Source of the DNA: Polyangium sp. 15x6
GTDB lineage: Bacteria > Myxococcota_A > Polyangia > Polyangiales > Polyangiaceae
Assembly (NCBI RefSeq): GCF_029960785.1
Contig: NZ_JASBQE010000085.1
Span: 1 to 54,240 of the forward strand
DNA: 54,240 nucleotides
Direction of reading: 5' to 3'
Positions 1 to 10,307 of the stretch are shown here, in pieces. Numbering within the stretch: the stretch's first letter is position 1; the number at the start of each line of letters is the position of its first letter. The position numbers were made by a program, and so were the translations under genes. Below the pieces are notes generated by a model. The model did no database searches, was not told the origin of the DNA, and saw nothing but the letters and a program-made list of their open reading frames with translations.

Positions 1-949
1 GCAGCGAAGGAGCCGCCACCCAGAGCGACGCCTGCTTCTCACGTGTTCGCCCCATCGACATGACGCGGACAAACTACCATCGTCGCCAGTTCTTGTCGAT
101 CCTCCTTCGGGATAAGTCCACGGGCTGCTAGCGACTCCACAGAAATGCAACCCGATCCGTGCGTTGGCGCATAACCCAAAGACGCCCGACCAGATCGTCG
201 CCCTCGTCACCGTGGTTCCGATGGCTGTCGCCTCCAGGGAGGTGATCCCGCGCATCTCACCCAGGAGGGAGAACCTCGGCCACCTCAACGCCAGCGTCCC
301 GGCCCCGCCAAACCCAACGGCGGGGAGCCCGTAGGGCACGACCAGAGCGGTCGCCCCGACCTCCAACGTTGGCCCTTGACTCTCACTCGGGTTTGTCGGA
401 GGGGCGGGGACCGTCGTCACCTGGTAAAACGGATCCGGCGTACGCTGTCGAAGCGGGCCGTCATCGTCGTAGGCGACGAAGGGTCGCAGCGGGGGGGACG
501 GGGCCGGCGAGCCCACCTCGATCTGCGGTCGCAGGAGCAGCCACTCCGGCGCGGGCTGCTTCCGCAGCTCCCACCGCCCGAGGTTCAGCGCGATCGCGTA
601 GGCTGCATCCTGCACCAGCTCGCGACAATCGAGCTGCGTCGGGATGACGGCCTGCCACCGCTCGACCCCGTGCTCGTCCGAGGCAGAGACGTGCGCCTCG
701 CTTTCGCGACCTTTGCGCGTAAGCTCGACACGGACGAGGGCGCGCGCATCATCCCGGACAACCGGATAACCGAACCCCGACGAGAGCCACATGATGAAGT
801 CTTCGCGGCCCATGCAGCCGCGAATCGTGCGGGGCGGGGTGTATTCGAACCGGAACGCCACGCGGTTCGGCTCCTCGCCCGCGCTCACAGGCGCGAAGAG
901 GAAGAGGGAAAGACAGAGGAGCGGGGCGAGGGCTGCGGCGCGCGGCATG
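1..949 (-). CDS. Secreted envelope protein, 3' end missing
   Basis: Reading the minus strand from the ATG at 949-947 gives an uninterrupted frame that leaves the window at base 1 (about 316 codons, no stop), so the C-terminus is missing. It starts with a Sec-type signal peptide (MPRAAALAPLLCLSLFLFAP, then cleavage near VSA-GEE). The middle has paired Cys residues and an acidic/Pro-rich stretch (around PFVAYDDDGP). The part after about residue 195 alternates Gly/aromatic and hydrophobic residues, like the barrel-type envelope proteins common in myxobacteria. I do not recognise a named family and give no function. The last 20 residues in this frame (below base 60) turn abruptly Arg-rich, whereas a neighbouring frame reads more protein-like there (TREKQASLWVAAPSL), so a frameshift near bases 60-80 is possible. 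No clear Shine-Dalgarno precedes the ATG. Confidence 0.65.
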
Positions 950-1080
950 GCAGGGAGAAGATACCGCAACCTGCACAGAAAAAGGCGGAGGCCAACGCGA
1001 ACGTCTTGGTGCAACTCGGGTCAAGAGCGCACGCCCAACGTTGGCCTCCGAGGACAACCCTTACCGGCGACAAACGGGGC

Positions 1081-1097
1081 TGTCAAGTACCTTGACA
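1081..1097. promoter_or_regulatory. 17-bp perfect inverted repeat containing TTGACA
   Basis: TGTCAAGTACCTTGACA has 7-bp arms around a TAC centre. It lies 132-148 bases upstream of the envelope-protein ATG at 949. Each arm contains a consensus -35 hexamer TTGACA, one per strand. At 17-nt spacing the minus-strand -10 would be TAAGGG, which is poor. It could be a repressor or dimeric-activator operator overlapping a promoter for the minus-strand gene. This is inference from symmetry only. Confidence 0.35.
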
Positions 1098-1291
1098 AAC
1101 TTTCGGTTCCGGGACGAACGGGGGGGCGGCAGTCCCTTGCCGCGTCGAAATCGATATCCGTGGAGAGCGAGCGGACCGTGATCGTCACCTCGAAGGGGGT
1201 GGACATCGCTTCGCGGCCCCGGACCCGGCGGACGTGGAAGGCGGCGTCCCACCCCCGAGGTTCAGGGCGAGTCATCGAGGCGACGTGCTCC

Positions 1292-1890
1292 CGCTTGCCA
1301 AGTCCGCTGAGCTCGTCGTACCGTCCGCTACATACGCGACGTCTCCGCCTTCCAGGCGCGGATCCGGCCCTCGTGGCCGCGGCCAAGCGTATTCGCGCCG
1401 CGTTGATTCCCGAGCTCGAAGAGCTCCGCGACAGCTACGCCGACGAGGCCGCCGCCGCCGTCCGGCGCAAGGACGACCTACCCGCACTCGAGGGCGATCT
1501 CGAGCTCTTCCCTACCGCCAAGGGCGGCACACTCCACGACTGGGCCAACGCATACGTCGGCGCAGGCGAAAAACTGTCGATACTCCTCAGCAAGCGAGCC
1601 GACGTGGAGACGGACGGTCGCAAGCACGCCTCGAAGCTCCGGTCGGAGATCGTGGCATTGCTGAACCGGGTGCGGAATGCCATCGCGGACGATGTCGCGG
1701 CGACGCCCGAATTGCCGCGGGATCTCGACGCGCAGATCTCCGGCTACCTCGACGAGCTCGAGCAACGACGCGAGGACGCAAATCGCGCGGCGAAGGCGAC
1801 GAAAGAAGGACGCGGGGCCCAAGCCGGGCTGAACGTCACGCTCTCACGGACACGAACCCGCTCTGCGGGGAGGACGAGGCGGGCGGGTGA
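1292..1890 (+). pseudogene. Remnant of a small helical protein
   Basis: A frame from about 1370 to 1830 encodes a convincing soluble helical protein, with stretches such as LIPELEELRDSYADE, TLHDWANAYVGAGEKLS, RKHASKLRSEIVALLNRV and SGYLDELEQRREDANRA, followed by a Lys/Arg-rich tail. It has no ATG and no good ribosome binding site. The nearest in-frame candidate is a TTG at 1292. At the 3' end the frame fails to stop and runs to 2023, antisense into the convergent gene at 1900-2628, while other frames stop near 1830. Both ends therefore look lost, and I call it a decayed gene. Its plan (several helices, a Pro-containing turn, a basic tail) resembles the intact 172-residue protein at 48354-48872; that link is inference. 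Alternatively it is a live gene with a non-ATG start. Confidence 0.45.
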
Positions 1891-1899
1891 ATTCGGCCG

Positions 1900-2628
1900 C
1901 TATCGGGTGAATCGGACCCGGATCGGCGGCGTCTTCGCCGCCATCGGCCGGCCCTGTTTGTCGAGCGCCGGCGAATACGTTCTCACCATCGCGCATTGCG
2001 CCGCGACCATGCCGAACCCGTGACCCGGATCGTTCAGGATCTGCACCCACTCCGGGGATCCATCGGCGGCGACCGCGACCGTCAGCGTGACCGTGGCCTC
2101 GTCGATCTCCGCCGCGTCGGCCGCTTTCGGGAATTCACAATCCCACGCGGTCTTCCCGGGCCCCGCCCCGGGTGGCGGCGGCGTGGCGTTGCTCGGAGCC
2201 GGCCCTTGTCGGTTCACGCCGAATGCGACTTTCGCGATTCCGCCTTGTTTCAAGAGATCCATCGTGTGCAAGACGTTTCTCCACGACGTCGACGAATCCG
2301 CCTGGATGATGGCCCTGACGTCCGGGACTCGTTCGTGCGCGCGCGCCGCTGCCGCGCGGATCTCCTCGTCGGTCTGGACCACGTTCCCGTCGATGATCGT
2401 CAAGCCGTTCGCGTTGAGCACGACGCTGAAGAGCATCAGGACGCCCGACCATTCCGCGGCCTGCGGCAGGTCCAACGGGATTGCCGGCACCGTCGGCGCG
2501 GCGTCGGGGGGCGCAGGCGCGGGTGGCGCCGGCGACGTCGGGGCGGCGGGCGGCGCGGCCGCCTGGCACGCGGCGAGCAGCGGGAGCAAGCCGAGGAGGG
2601 CGCGGCGGAAGGGCACGGGTTGTCGCAT
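1900..2628 (-). CDS. Lipoprotein with ExbD/TolR-like and TonB-C-like domains
   Basis: A 242-residue lipoprotein with lipobox LLAAC (Cys21) and a Pro/Ala linker to about residue 55. Residues 65-138 match the periplasmic domain of ExbD/TolR: GLTIIDGNVVQTDEEIRAA, then VRAIIQADSS and a helix ending in GGIAKVAFGV. Residues 165-242 resemble a TonB/AgmX C-terminal domain, with VTLTVAVAADGSPEWVQILND, a Cys-containing helix and a final IRVRFTR strand. Canonical ExbD is held in the inner membrane by an N-terminal helix with a proton-channel Asp; here a lipid anchor replaces it, so proton-driven motor function is unlikely. A scaffold that contacts a Tol/Exb-type machine or peptidoglycan is plausible. 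It stands alone, convergent with the remnant at 1292-1890 and 28 bp downstream of the propeller lipoprotein gene. Domain calls are by eye. Confidence 0.8.
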   Translation of the reverse strand: MRQPVPFRRALLGLLPLLAACQAAAPPAAPTSPAPPAPAPPDAAPTVPAIPLDLPQAAEWSGVLMLFSVVLNANGLTIIDGNVVQTDEEIRAAAARAHERVPDVRAIIQADSSTSWRNVLHTMDLLKQGGIAKVAFGVNRQGPAPSNATPPPPGAGPGKTAWDCEFPKAADAAEIDEATVTLTVAVAADGSPEWVQILNDPGHGFGMVAAQCAMVRTYSPALDKQGRPMAAKTPPIRVRFTR

Positions 2629-2656
2629 CGAACCCGCATCCTGCCACGAGATGGGC

Positions 2657-4216
2657 TCAGGGCGAGAGCTTCATCACGAAGATATCGTCATACCCGGCGC
2701 TCGAGAGCTCCGTGGCGCCGAAGCTGATCCTCCCGTCGAACGATCCCGCGAAGATCGTGTTCCCCTCGCGGTCGATGGCCATGGCTTCGGTCACCTGGGC
2801 AGCCCCGTCCCCGAACTGTTTGGCCCAGAGGAACGCTCCGTTCGGATCGAGCTTGAGCGCGAAGAGGTCGTAGCCTCCCTGGATGTTCACGAGCGGTTCG
2901 CCCACGCCGAACGAAAGAACGCCGAGGAAACTCCCCGTGACGATCACGTTGTCGGCCGCGTCCACGGCGATGGCCTTTCCCTCCTGCGAGGTGACGCTGC
3001 CGGATCGGAGGCTCCACAGGTGCTCGCCATTCGGGGCGAATTTCGCGACGAACAGGTCCGGGTCGCTGTTCGACGAGGTCGAGAGCGGCTCGCCGCCGAA
3101 GTTCACGGTGCCGGCCATGTCCCCCGTGAGGAGGATGTTGTTCTTGGAGTCGACGGCGAGCGCGCGGCTCCGCTGCTCCGTATACGCGGCCCCGAAGACC
3201 TTTTGCCAGAGCGGCGCCCCGTTCGTGTCGAACTTCGCGAGAAGAATGGCGCGGTTGCCGGGGCTCGCCTGGTCGGGGAGCGGCGCGCCAAGGCTCATCG
3301 TGCCCGAAAATGCTGTCTCCAGGACGATGTTGTCCAGGTGATCGACCACGACGCGGCACAGGAGGTGGTTCGGTGGGTCGCCCGGTGACCCATTGCCCAG
3401 GCGCTTGCTCCAGAGCGTATTGCCGTCCTTGTCGAGCTTGGCGAGGAAGATGTCTCGACCGCCCATCGCGTTGAGCGGCTGGCCCGGGATGAACTCCAGC
3501 GATCCGTCGAAATACCCGGCGATGATCGTATTGCCCTTCGAATCGACGGCGAGCGTCGTCGCGAGCTTCGGCATCGTGGAGCCGTCTCCGAATCCCTTCG
3601 CCCACACGGGCACGCCCTCCGGGGTGAGCCTCACGGCGAACACGTCGGACTTGCCGCCGGTGCTCATGAGCTTGACGCCGTTCAGCAGCGTGAGCTCCCC
3701 CTGGAATGAGCCGGCGAGGAAGATGTCTCGATCGGCGGAGACGGCGACGGCGTTGACGTACTGGGCATCCTGGTCGCCGGACCGAATGGCCCATTGAGCT
3801 GCGCCCGTCGCATCGAATTTGGCCAGGTAGATGTCCTCGAGCCCCGAATGCGGCAGCTCCTCGAGTCCATCGAACGAGAATTGGCCCTCGTAGTTCCCCA
3901 CGAGGAAGATGGAGTCGTCCGTGGGATCGAGGGCGACGCCCGAGGCGTGCTGGTCGCCGAACTGGGCGCCGAACGCCTTTCCCCACAGAACATCCCCGGT
4001 CGCCGTGCCTCCGGTTCCGCCGGCGCCTCCCATCCCCCCGGCTCCACCGCTGCCACCCACGCTCGACGAGCTGGTGCTGCTCGTGCTGGCGCTCGGCGGT
4101 TTCGATGTGTCGAGCGAGAGGCATGCAGTGAGGATGGCCGCGGCCGTTCCTGCGAAGAGGATGGCACGAGAGGAGGCAGCCGCCGCGACCGAGCGTTGAT
4201 GATGCGTTCGTTTCAT
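2657..4216 (-). CDS. SBBP-type beta-propeller lipoprotein (paralogue 1)
   Basis: 519 residues. The start ATG at 4216 is supported by GAGG six bases upstream. An N-terminal signal ends in a lipobox (ILTACLS), followed by a Ser-rich and then Gly-rich flexible linker (GGSGGAGGMGGAGG). The rest is built of repeats of about 50-55 residues with the pattern A-D-x-N-x-I-(L/V)-x-G-x-F-x-G-x(2)-x-F-G, alternating with D-(L/I)-(F/Y)-(L/V)-A-K-(F/L)-D-x(3)-G-x(2)-L-W. This is characteristic of SBBP-type surface beta-propellers. It is probably exposed on the outer membrane; the ligand is unknown. It sits 17 bp downstream of a close paralogue (4234-5754), so the pair is a recent tandem duplication within an operon that starts with a Ser/Thr kinase. 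Confidence 0.88.
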   Translation of the reverse strand: MKRTHHQRSVAAAASSRAILFAGTAAAILTACLSLDTSKPPSASTSSTSSSSVGGSGGAGGMGGAGGTGGTATGDVLWGKAFGAQFGDQHASGVALDPTDDSIFLVGNYEGQFSFDGLEELPHSGLEDIYLAKFDATGAAQWAIRSGDQDAQYVNAVAVSADRDIFLAGSFQGELTLLNGVKLMSTGGKSDVFAVRLTPEGVPVWAKGFGDGSTMPKLATTLAVDSKGNTIIAGYFDGSLEFIPGQPLNAMGGRDIFLAKLDKDGNTLWSKRLGNGSPGDPPNHLLCRVVVDHLDNIVLETAFSGTMSLGAPLPDQASPGNRAILLAKFDTNGAPLWQKVFGAAYTEQRSRALAVDSKNNILLTGDMAGTVNFGGEPLSTSSNSDPDLFVAKFAPNGEHLWSLRSGSVTSQEGKAIAVDAADNVIVTGSFLGVLSFGVGEPLVNIQGGYDLFALKLDPNGAFLWAKQFGDGAAQVTEAMAIDREGNTIFAGSFDGRISFGATELSSAGYDDIFVMKLSP

Positions 4217-4233
4217 GGCGGGCCTCTATTACT

Positions 4234-5754
4234 TTACGGCGAGAGCTTCACCACGAAAATATCGTCGTCCCCAGCGCTCGAGAGCTCCGTGTCGCCGAGG
4301 TTGATCTTCCCGTCGAACGCTCCCCCGAAGATCGTGTTCCCCTCGCGGTCGATGGCCATGGCTTCGGTCACCTGGACGTCCCCGTCCCCGAACCGCTTCG
4401 CCCACAGATACTTTCCATTCGGATCGAGCTTGAGCGCGAAGAGGTCGTATTGACCCCCATTGATTCCGCTGTTCACGAGCGCGTCGTCACCCGTGAACTG
4501 AAGGACGCCGGTATAACTGCCCGTGACGAGGACGTTGTCGCTTGCGTCCACGCCGATGGCCTTGCCCTCTTGCGCGCCGACGCTGCCCGCGCGGAAGCTC
4601 CAGAGGTGCGCTCCCTCGGGATCGAATTTCGCGACGAACAGGTCTGAATCGTCATTCGACGGGCTGGAGAGCTGCTCTCCGCCGAAGCTGATCGTGCCGG
4701 CGAGCTCGCCAGTCAGGAGGATGTTGTTGTTCGAATCGATCGCGAGGGCGTGGCTGCGTTGCTCGGTGTTGGCGGCGCCGAAGACCTTCTGCCAGAGCGG
4801 CGCGCCGTTCGTGTCGAGCTTCGCGAGCAGAATGGCGCGGTTGCCGGGGCTCGCCTGGTCGGGCAGCGGCGCGCCGAGGCTCATGGTGCCCGAGAAGGCC
4901 GTCTCCAGGACGATGTTGTCCTGGTGATCGAGCGCGACGCGGCAGAGGAGGGGGGTCGTCGAGCCGATCGCGGTTCCGTTGCCGAGGCGCTTGCTCCAGA
5001 GCGGATTGCCGTCCTTGTCGAGCTTCGCGAGGAAGACGTCTCGACTGCCCATCGCGTTGATCAGTTGGCCGTCGGCGAACTGGAGCGAACCCTCGAAATA
5101 CCCCGCGATGATCGCATCGCCCTTCGAATCGAGGGCGATCGTCGTCGCGACCTTCGGCTGCATGCTGCCGTCTCCGAATCCCTTCGCCCACACGACCGCG
5201 CCTTTCGGGTCGAGCCTCACGGCGAACACGTCGGACTTGCCGCCGGTGCTCATGAGCTTGACGTCGTTCGGCAGGTTGAAGTCCCCCTCGAACGAGCCGG
5301 CGAGGAAGATGTGGCCATCGGCGGAGACGGCGATCCCATTGACGAACTGGGGAGAGAAGCCGCCGGCGTGGACGGACCATTGAAATGCGCCCATGGGGTC
5401 GAATTTGGCCAGGTAGATGTCCCCGCCCCCCGGATCCGTCAGGACGTCCATTCCATTGAACGAGAATTGGCCCTCGTAGTTCCCCGCGACGAAGATGGAA
5501 TCGTCCGTGGGATCGAGGGCGACGGCCGAGGCGCGCTGGTCGCTGAACTGGGCGCCGAACGCCTTTCCCCAGAGGACCTCGCTCGTCGCCGCGCCGCCCG
5601 ATCCGCCGGCCCCGCCGCCGCCCGTGCTCGACGAGCTGCCCGGCCCGCCCATCCCGCCCGCGCCCGCGTCGCGCTCGGGCGACGGGACGGCGTCGGGCGT
5701 GAGGCAAGCCGCGAGGAGGAGGACCGACGAGCCCAGAGCGACGATAGGTTTCAT
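4234..5754 (-). CDS. SBBP-type beta-propeller lipoprotein (paralogue 2)
   Basis: 506 residues from the ATG at 5754. A longer in-frame extension exists upstream, but only this ATG is followed by a signal peptide (MKPIVALGSSVLLLAACLTP, lipobox LLAAC), and it overlaps the preceding gene's stop as ATGA, which fits translational coupling. After a Ser/Gly-rich linker the protein repeats the architecture of its neighbour at 2657-4216, with long near-identical stretches (for example LWGKAFGAQF, DPTDDSIF, SLGAPLPDQASPG). Divergence is concentrated in the linker and in scattered repeat loops. It is a predicted surface beta-propeller of unknown ligand, co-expressed with the TPR/PEGA-like protein and the kinase. 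Confidence 0.88.
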   Translation of the reverse strand: MKPIVALGSSVLLLAACLTPDAVPSPERDAGAGGMGGPGSSSSTGGGGAGGSGGAATSEVLWGKAFGAQFSDQRASAVALDPTDDSIFVAGNYEGQFSFNGMDVLTDPGGGDIYLAKFDPMGAFQWSVHAGGFSPQFVNGIAVSADGHIFLAGSFEGDFNLPNDVKLMSTGGKSDVFAVRLDPKGAVVWAKGFGDGSMQPKVATTIALDSKGDAIIAGYFEGSLQFADGQLINAMGSRDVFLAKLDKDGNPLWSKRLGNGTAIGSTTPLLCRVALDHQDNIVLETAFSGTMSLGAPLPDQASPGNRAILLAKLDTNGAPLWQKVFGAANTEQRSHALAIDSNNNILLTGELAGTISFGGEQLSSPSNDDSDLFVAKFDPEGAHLWSFRAGSVGAQEGKAIGVDASDNVLVTGSYTGVLQFTGDDALVNSGINGGQYDLFALKLDPNGKYLWAKRFGDGDVQVTEAMAIDREGNTIFGGAFDGKINLGDTELSSAGDDDIFVVKLSP

Positions 5755-6729
5755 TGAAATCGACCCCCGATGGCAGCACCTGCGACATTCGGTCCGATCC
5801 AGGGGACGACCACGGGGCCCGCCGACGTCCCCCGAGAGGGCGAACGGGACCCGAGGACAAACCCCGTCACCGCCGCGCCGAGCGCCATCACGCCCCCGGC
5901 GCCGAGGCCCACGAAGAGCGCAAAATCCCGTTTCTTGCGGGCGTTGTCGTCCGCCGGATCGTATTCCGAGAGCGGCGGGCACCCGCGCTCGAGGTCGCCC
6001 CCGCAGAGCGCCTCTTGCCGCCCTTCGACGCGGGCCTGATCGACGCGGAAGGCCGCGGCCGCGACGCCGAGCGCGACGCCCCCGCCCGCGGCGACCCACG
6101 CCCAGGCCGGGATGCGCCCGCCGCCCGGCGTGGTCGCGTCGCCGCGCTCCGGTTCGAGCTTGATCGCAATCTCCTCCGTCTTGCCCTCGGCCGCGGTGAA
6201 CGATTTGCGGATCGCGCGGAAGCCCGGCGCTTGCACGGCGATCGTCTGCGGGCCCGGGTCCACGGGAATGACGCTCCCGAGCATGGCCGCGGGCACCTCC
6301 TGGCCATTCCGCGTGATGTAAAGGCCGGCGGGCGGGTTCGCGACGGTGAGCTTCACGCGCGGCAGCTTCGGCTCGATCTGGGTGATGCCTTCCTTCGCGA
6401 TCGTGTCGAGCGCGCTTTTCCGCTCCGCGCCGGGCGTCTCTTGATTGAGGACGAGCGCCCGCTTGTACGCGGACCAGGCTTTGGCGAGCTTGCCCTCGTG
6501 CTCGTAGCACTTCGCGAGGTTGAGCATCGTGCTCGGCGCTGAATACACCATCAGGCTCGCCTCGAACTTCGCGCAGCCGGCGGCCCAGTCGCCCTTCTCC
6601 ACGAGCTCCCGCGCGCTCTCGAAGAGCGCGAGCGCCGCGGGATCCGGCACGGCGGGCTCCGCGGCGACCGCGGGGCGGGTCCACGCGGTCGCCGCGACGA
6701 GGCCGAGCCAGGCGGCGCGCCGGGAATGC

Positions 6730-6752
<23 letters not shown>
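5751..6752 (-). CDS. TPR plus PEGA-like membrane protein, kinase-linked
   Basis: 333 residues. The chosen ATG at 6752-6750 lies inside the 3' end of the upstream kinase gene (23-nt overlap) and gives a signal peptide (AAWLGLVAATAWTRPAVAA). Residues about 35-105 form TPR-like helices (ALFESARELVEKGDWAAGC, MLNLAKCYEHEGKLAKAW). Residues about 145-205 are PEGA-like (VANPPAGLYITRNGQEVP, VDPGPQTIAVQAPGFR). Two hydrophobic segments follow (AWAWVAAGGGVALGVAAAAF and FVGLGAGGVMALGAAVTGFV). This TPR-PEGA-TM layout is a frequent partner of Hanks-type kinases in myxobacteria, where it probably acts as an envelope sensor or output protein. The stop overlaps the next gene's ATG. Confidence 0.82.
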
Positions 6753-8046
<1,294 letters not shown>

Positions 8047-8145
8047 GTGAACGCATCGTACCGCGGCCTCGCGCGGCGGTTCAAGAAGGAGGAGGCGCCG
8101 GGGGACTGCTCGTGATGGCGATTGCCGGCGCCCGCGGGGCGCGTT

Positions 8146-10128
8146 TCACTTGGGCGATTCCATGATGCATTTCTGATCGCATCCGTCGCCCGGCGTCTTG
8201 TTTCCGTCGTCGCACGACTCGAAGCCCGTCTGCACGATGCCGTCGCCGCAGCGCGGCCCGAGCGTGCAGCCCGCGGCGCATTCGCCGTAGCCGCCGTCGT
8301 TCGTCCCGTCGTCGCAGAGCTCGCCGAAGAGGCTGTCGATCTGGCCGTCGCCGCAGGACGCGGCCGTCTTGCAGCCCGGCGCGCACCCATTGCCGTACGG
8401 GGTCAAATTCACGCCGTCATCGCACTCCTCGTTGCCTTCCGGCTGCACGATGCCGTCGCCACAATACGGGCCCTTCTTGCAATCGGGCGTGCACGAGCCG
8501 TAGCTGCCGTCGTTCGTCCCGTCGTCGCAGGCCTCGTTCGGGGTGACGATGCCGTCGCCGCAGACGCTCTGGCAGGTCGATTTCGTGTTCACGAAGTTGG
8601 AGAGCGTCAGCCGGTAGTTCGATTGCGTCGTGTGCCGCTCGGCCTGGAGCACGACGGTCTCGTAGATCTTGCCGACCTCGAGCCCGAGCTCCACCGCCTT
8701 CGCCGCGTTCAGCAAGACGCTGCCGGAGAGCGCCCCGTGCACGCCGCCGAGGTTCACGGCGAGCCGCTTGTTCACGAAGACCCACACGTCGTCGTCACCC
8801 GTGAAATCGAGCTGCTCGTTGCCCTTGTACTCGAACCAGTACCGGACCTCGCTCGTGAAATGGAAGTTGTTCGCGTTCCCTTCGTTGCCGAATCCGAGCC
8901 CGTTCAGCGGGAAGAACGTCGTGTCGTCGAACCGGTACGCGCCCGAGGGCAGCTTGTTCAGCACGAGGTTCTGCAGGACCGTGAAGTTCACCCCGGCGAC
9001 GTCGCGGTACCATTGATCGAAATTCGCCTTGCCCGAGGTGGTCGGCGTGGTCGGGTTGCCCGCGTAGACGGGTTTGCCGTCCGGGCCGAGCATGTTCTGC
9101 ACGATCCCGAGGTCACTGCCGTTCGGTCCCTCGAAATCGGGGTGCGCGATCTTGAAGTCGCGCAGGACGATCGGGATCTCCAGCGTGTCCCCCGCATTCT
9201 GCGCGACGTCCTGGCAGGAAAAACCCGGCTCGATCTGGCAGGTCGAGGAGCAGCCGTCGCCGCTGGCGCTATTGCCGTCCTCGCATTGCTCGTCGTCGCC
9301 CGGCAGCTTGAGGCCGTCGCCGCAGGTCGACTTGCACGCGCCCATCATGCAGTCGGGCTCGCGCTGGCAAAACGGCGTGCAGCCGTCGCCCATGTCGTTG
9401 TTGCCGTCGTCGCAGGGCTCTTTGCCCTCGACCACGGCGTCGCCGCAGACGGTGGGCTTGCAAGGCATTCCAGGCGGACAAACCCACCCGATTTCGAGCT
9501 GGCAATTCGCGTCGCAGCCGTCGCCGGGCGCCATATTGCCGTCCTCGCATTCCTCCTGTCCCGCGAGGATGCTGTCGCCGCACGCGGCCGCCTGGCAGGC
9601 GGCGCCGATGACGGGGCATTGCCAGCCGAGCTCGACCTGGCAAAGCGCGTCGCAGCCGTCGCCCGGCACCGCATTCGTATCGTCGCACGTCTCGGCGCCC
9701 GTCACCTTGCCGTCGCCGCAGACGACCGTGCTTACGCAAGCCATGCCCGGCATGGGGCACGCGTAATCCTTCTCGATCACGCTGCAATCGTTGGAGCAGC
9801 CGTCCCCCGCGTTCACGTTGCCGTCGTCGCAGACTTCCCCCGGCTCGATGACCCCATTGCCGCACACCGGCCCGCAGGGCCCGCCGTCGCAATCGCCGCC
9901 GCCGCCCCCCGCGCCGCCCACGCCCCCCGCGCCGCCAGAGCCACCGGGCCCGACGAAAATGTCCCCGCCCTCGCCCCCGCCGCCCGAATCGCCGCCGTCG
10001 GGCGCGCCTCCGGTCCCGGTCCCGCCCGGCGTGCCGGGGTTCGACCCGCCTCCGCAGCCGACGGCGATCGCGGAGGCAAGGGAAACGGCCGCGAGGGGGA
10101 AGAAGATCAAGGCGTGTTTGTGTCGCAT
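8146..10128 (-). CDS. Fibro-slime/DUF4215 Cys-rich lipoprotein
   Basis: 660 residues. The ATG at 10128 has AAGGAG seven bases upstream; a TTG two codons earlier is less likely. Signal peptide with lipobox-like AVGCGGG, then a Gly/Ser-rich linker to about residue 85. Residues about 90-310 and 525-655 carry repeated DUF4215 modules with the signature CGDG-x(3)-x-G-E-x-CDDGN-x(3)-GDGC-x(3)-C, in which regularly spaced Cys should be disulphide-bonded outside the cell. Between the two blocks (about 315-515) lies a fibro-slime-type domain: DFEGPNGSD, FDDTTFFPLNG, FTSEVRYWFEYKG, DFTGDDDVWVFVNKRLAVNL. That family is associated with extracellular matrix or carbohydrate binding. It is likely a surface adhesin or matrix protein. 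The gene stands 99 bp upstream of the kinase gene. Confidence 0.9.
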   Translation of the reverse strand: MRHKHALIFFPLAAVSLASAIAVGCGGGSNPGTPGGTGTGGAPDGGDSGGGGEGGDIFVGPGGSGGAGGVGGAGGGGGDCDGGPCGPVCGNGVIEPGEVCDDGNVNAGDGCSNDCSVIEKDYACPMPGMACVSTVVCGDGKVTGAETCDDTNAVPGDGCDALCQVELGWQCPVIGAACQAAACGDSILAGQEECEDGNMAPGDGCDANCQLEIGWVCPPGMPCKPTVCGDAVVEGKEPCDDGNNDMGDGCTPFCQREPDCMMGACKSTCGDGLKLPGDDEQCEDGNSASGDGCSSTCQIEPGFSCQDVAQNAGDTLEIPIVLRDFKIAHPDFEGPNGSDLGIVQNMLGPDGKPVYAGNPTTPTTSGKANFDQWYRDVAGVNFTVLQNLVLNKLPSGAYRFDDTTFFPLNGLGFGNEGNANNFHFTSEVRYWFEYKGNEQLDFTGDDDVWVFVNKRLAVNLGGVHGALSGSVLLNAAKAVELGLEVGKIYETVVLQAERHTTQSNYRLTLSNFVNTKSTCQSVCGDGIVTPNEACDDGTNDGSYGSCTPDCKKGPYCGDGIVQPEGNEECDDGVNLTPYGNGCAPGCKTAASCGDGQIDSLFGELCDDGTNDGGYGECAAGCTLGPRCGDGIVQTGFESCDDGNKTPGDGCDQKCIMESPK

Positions 10129-10307
10129 GGGCAAGCTCCTTTGCTGGGGGCAGGGTGTGCTTTGGGCACAATCATGGAAGATAGCGCGAACGGGCGGGCT
10201 TGCTCGCGGATGGCAAGGGCTTGACGGGTCCGCTGGCTCGCTCTAGCCCGAAGAGCCCCGAGGCCTTGCCCCGCTCCCCTCCGAACCCCCATGAAACTCC
10301 GAACGCC

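Noticed and set aside
1021-1386. Short minus-strand ORF upstream of the left-edge gene
   Set aside because: Composition is Arg/Pro-rich without structure, it spans the palindrome at 1081-1097, and no ribosome binding site precedes any of its starts.
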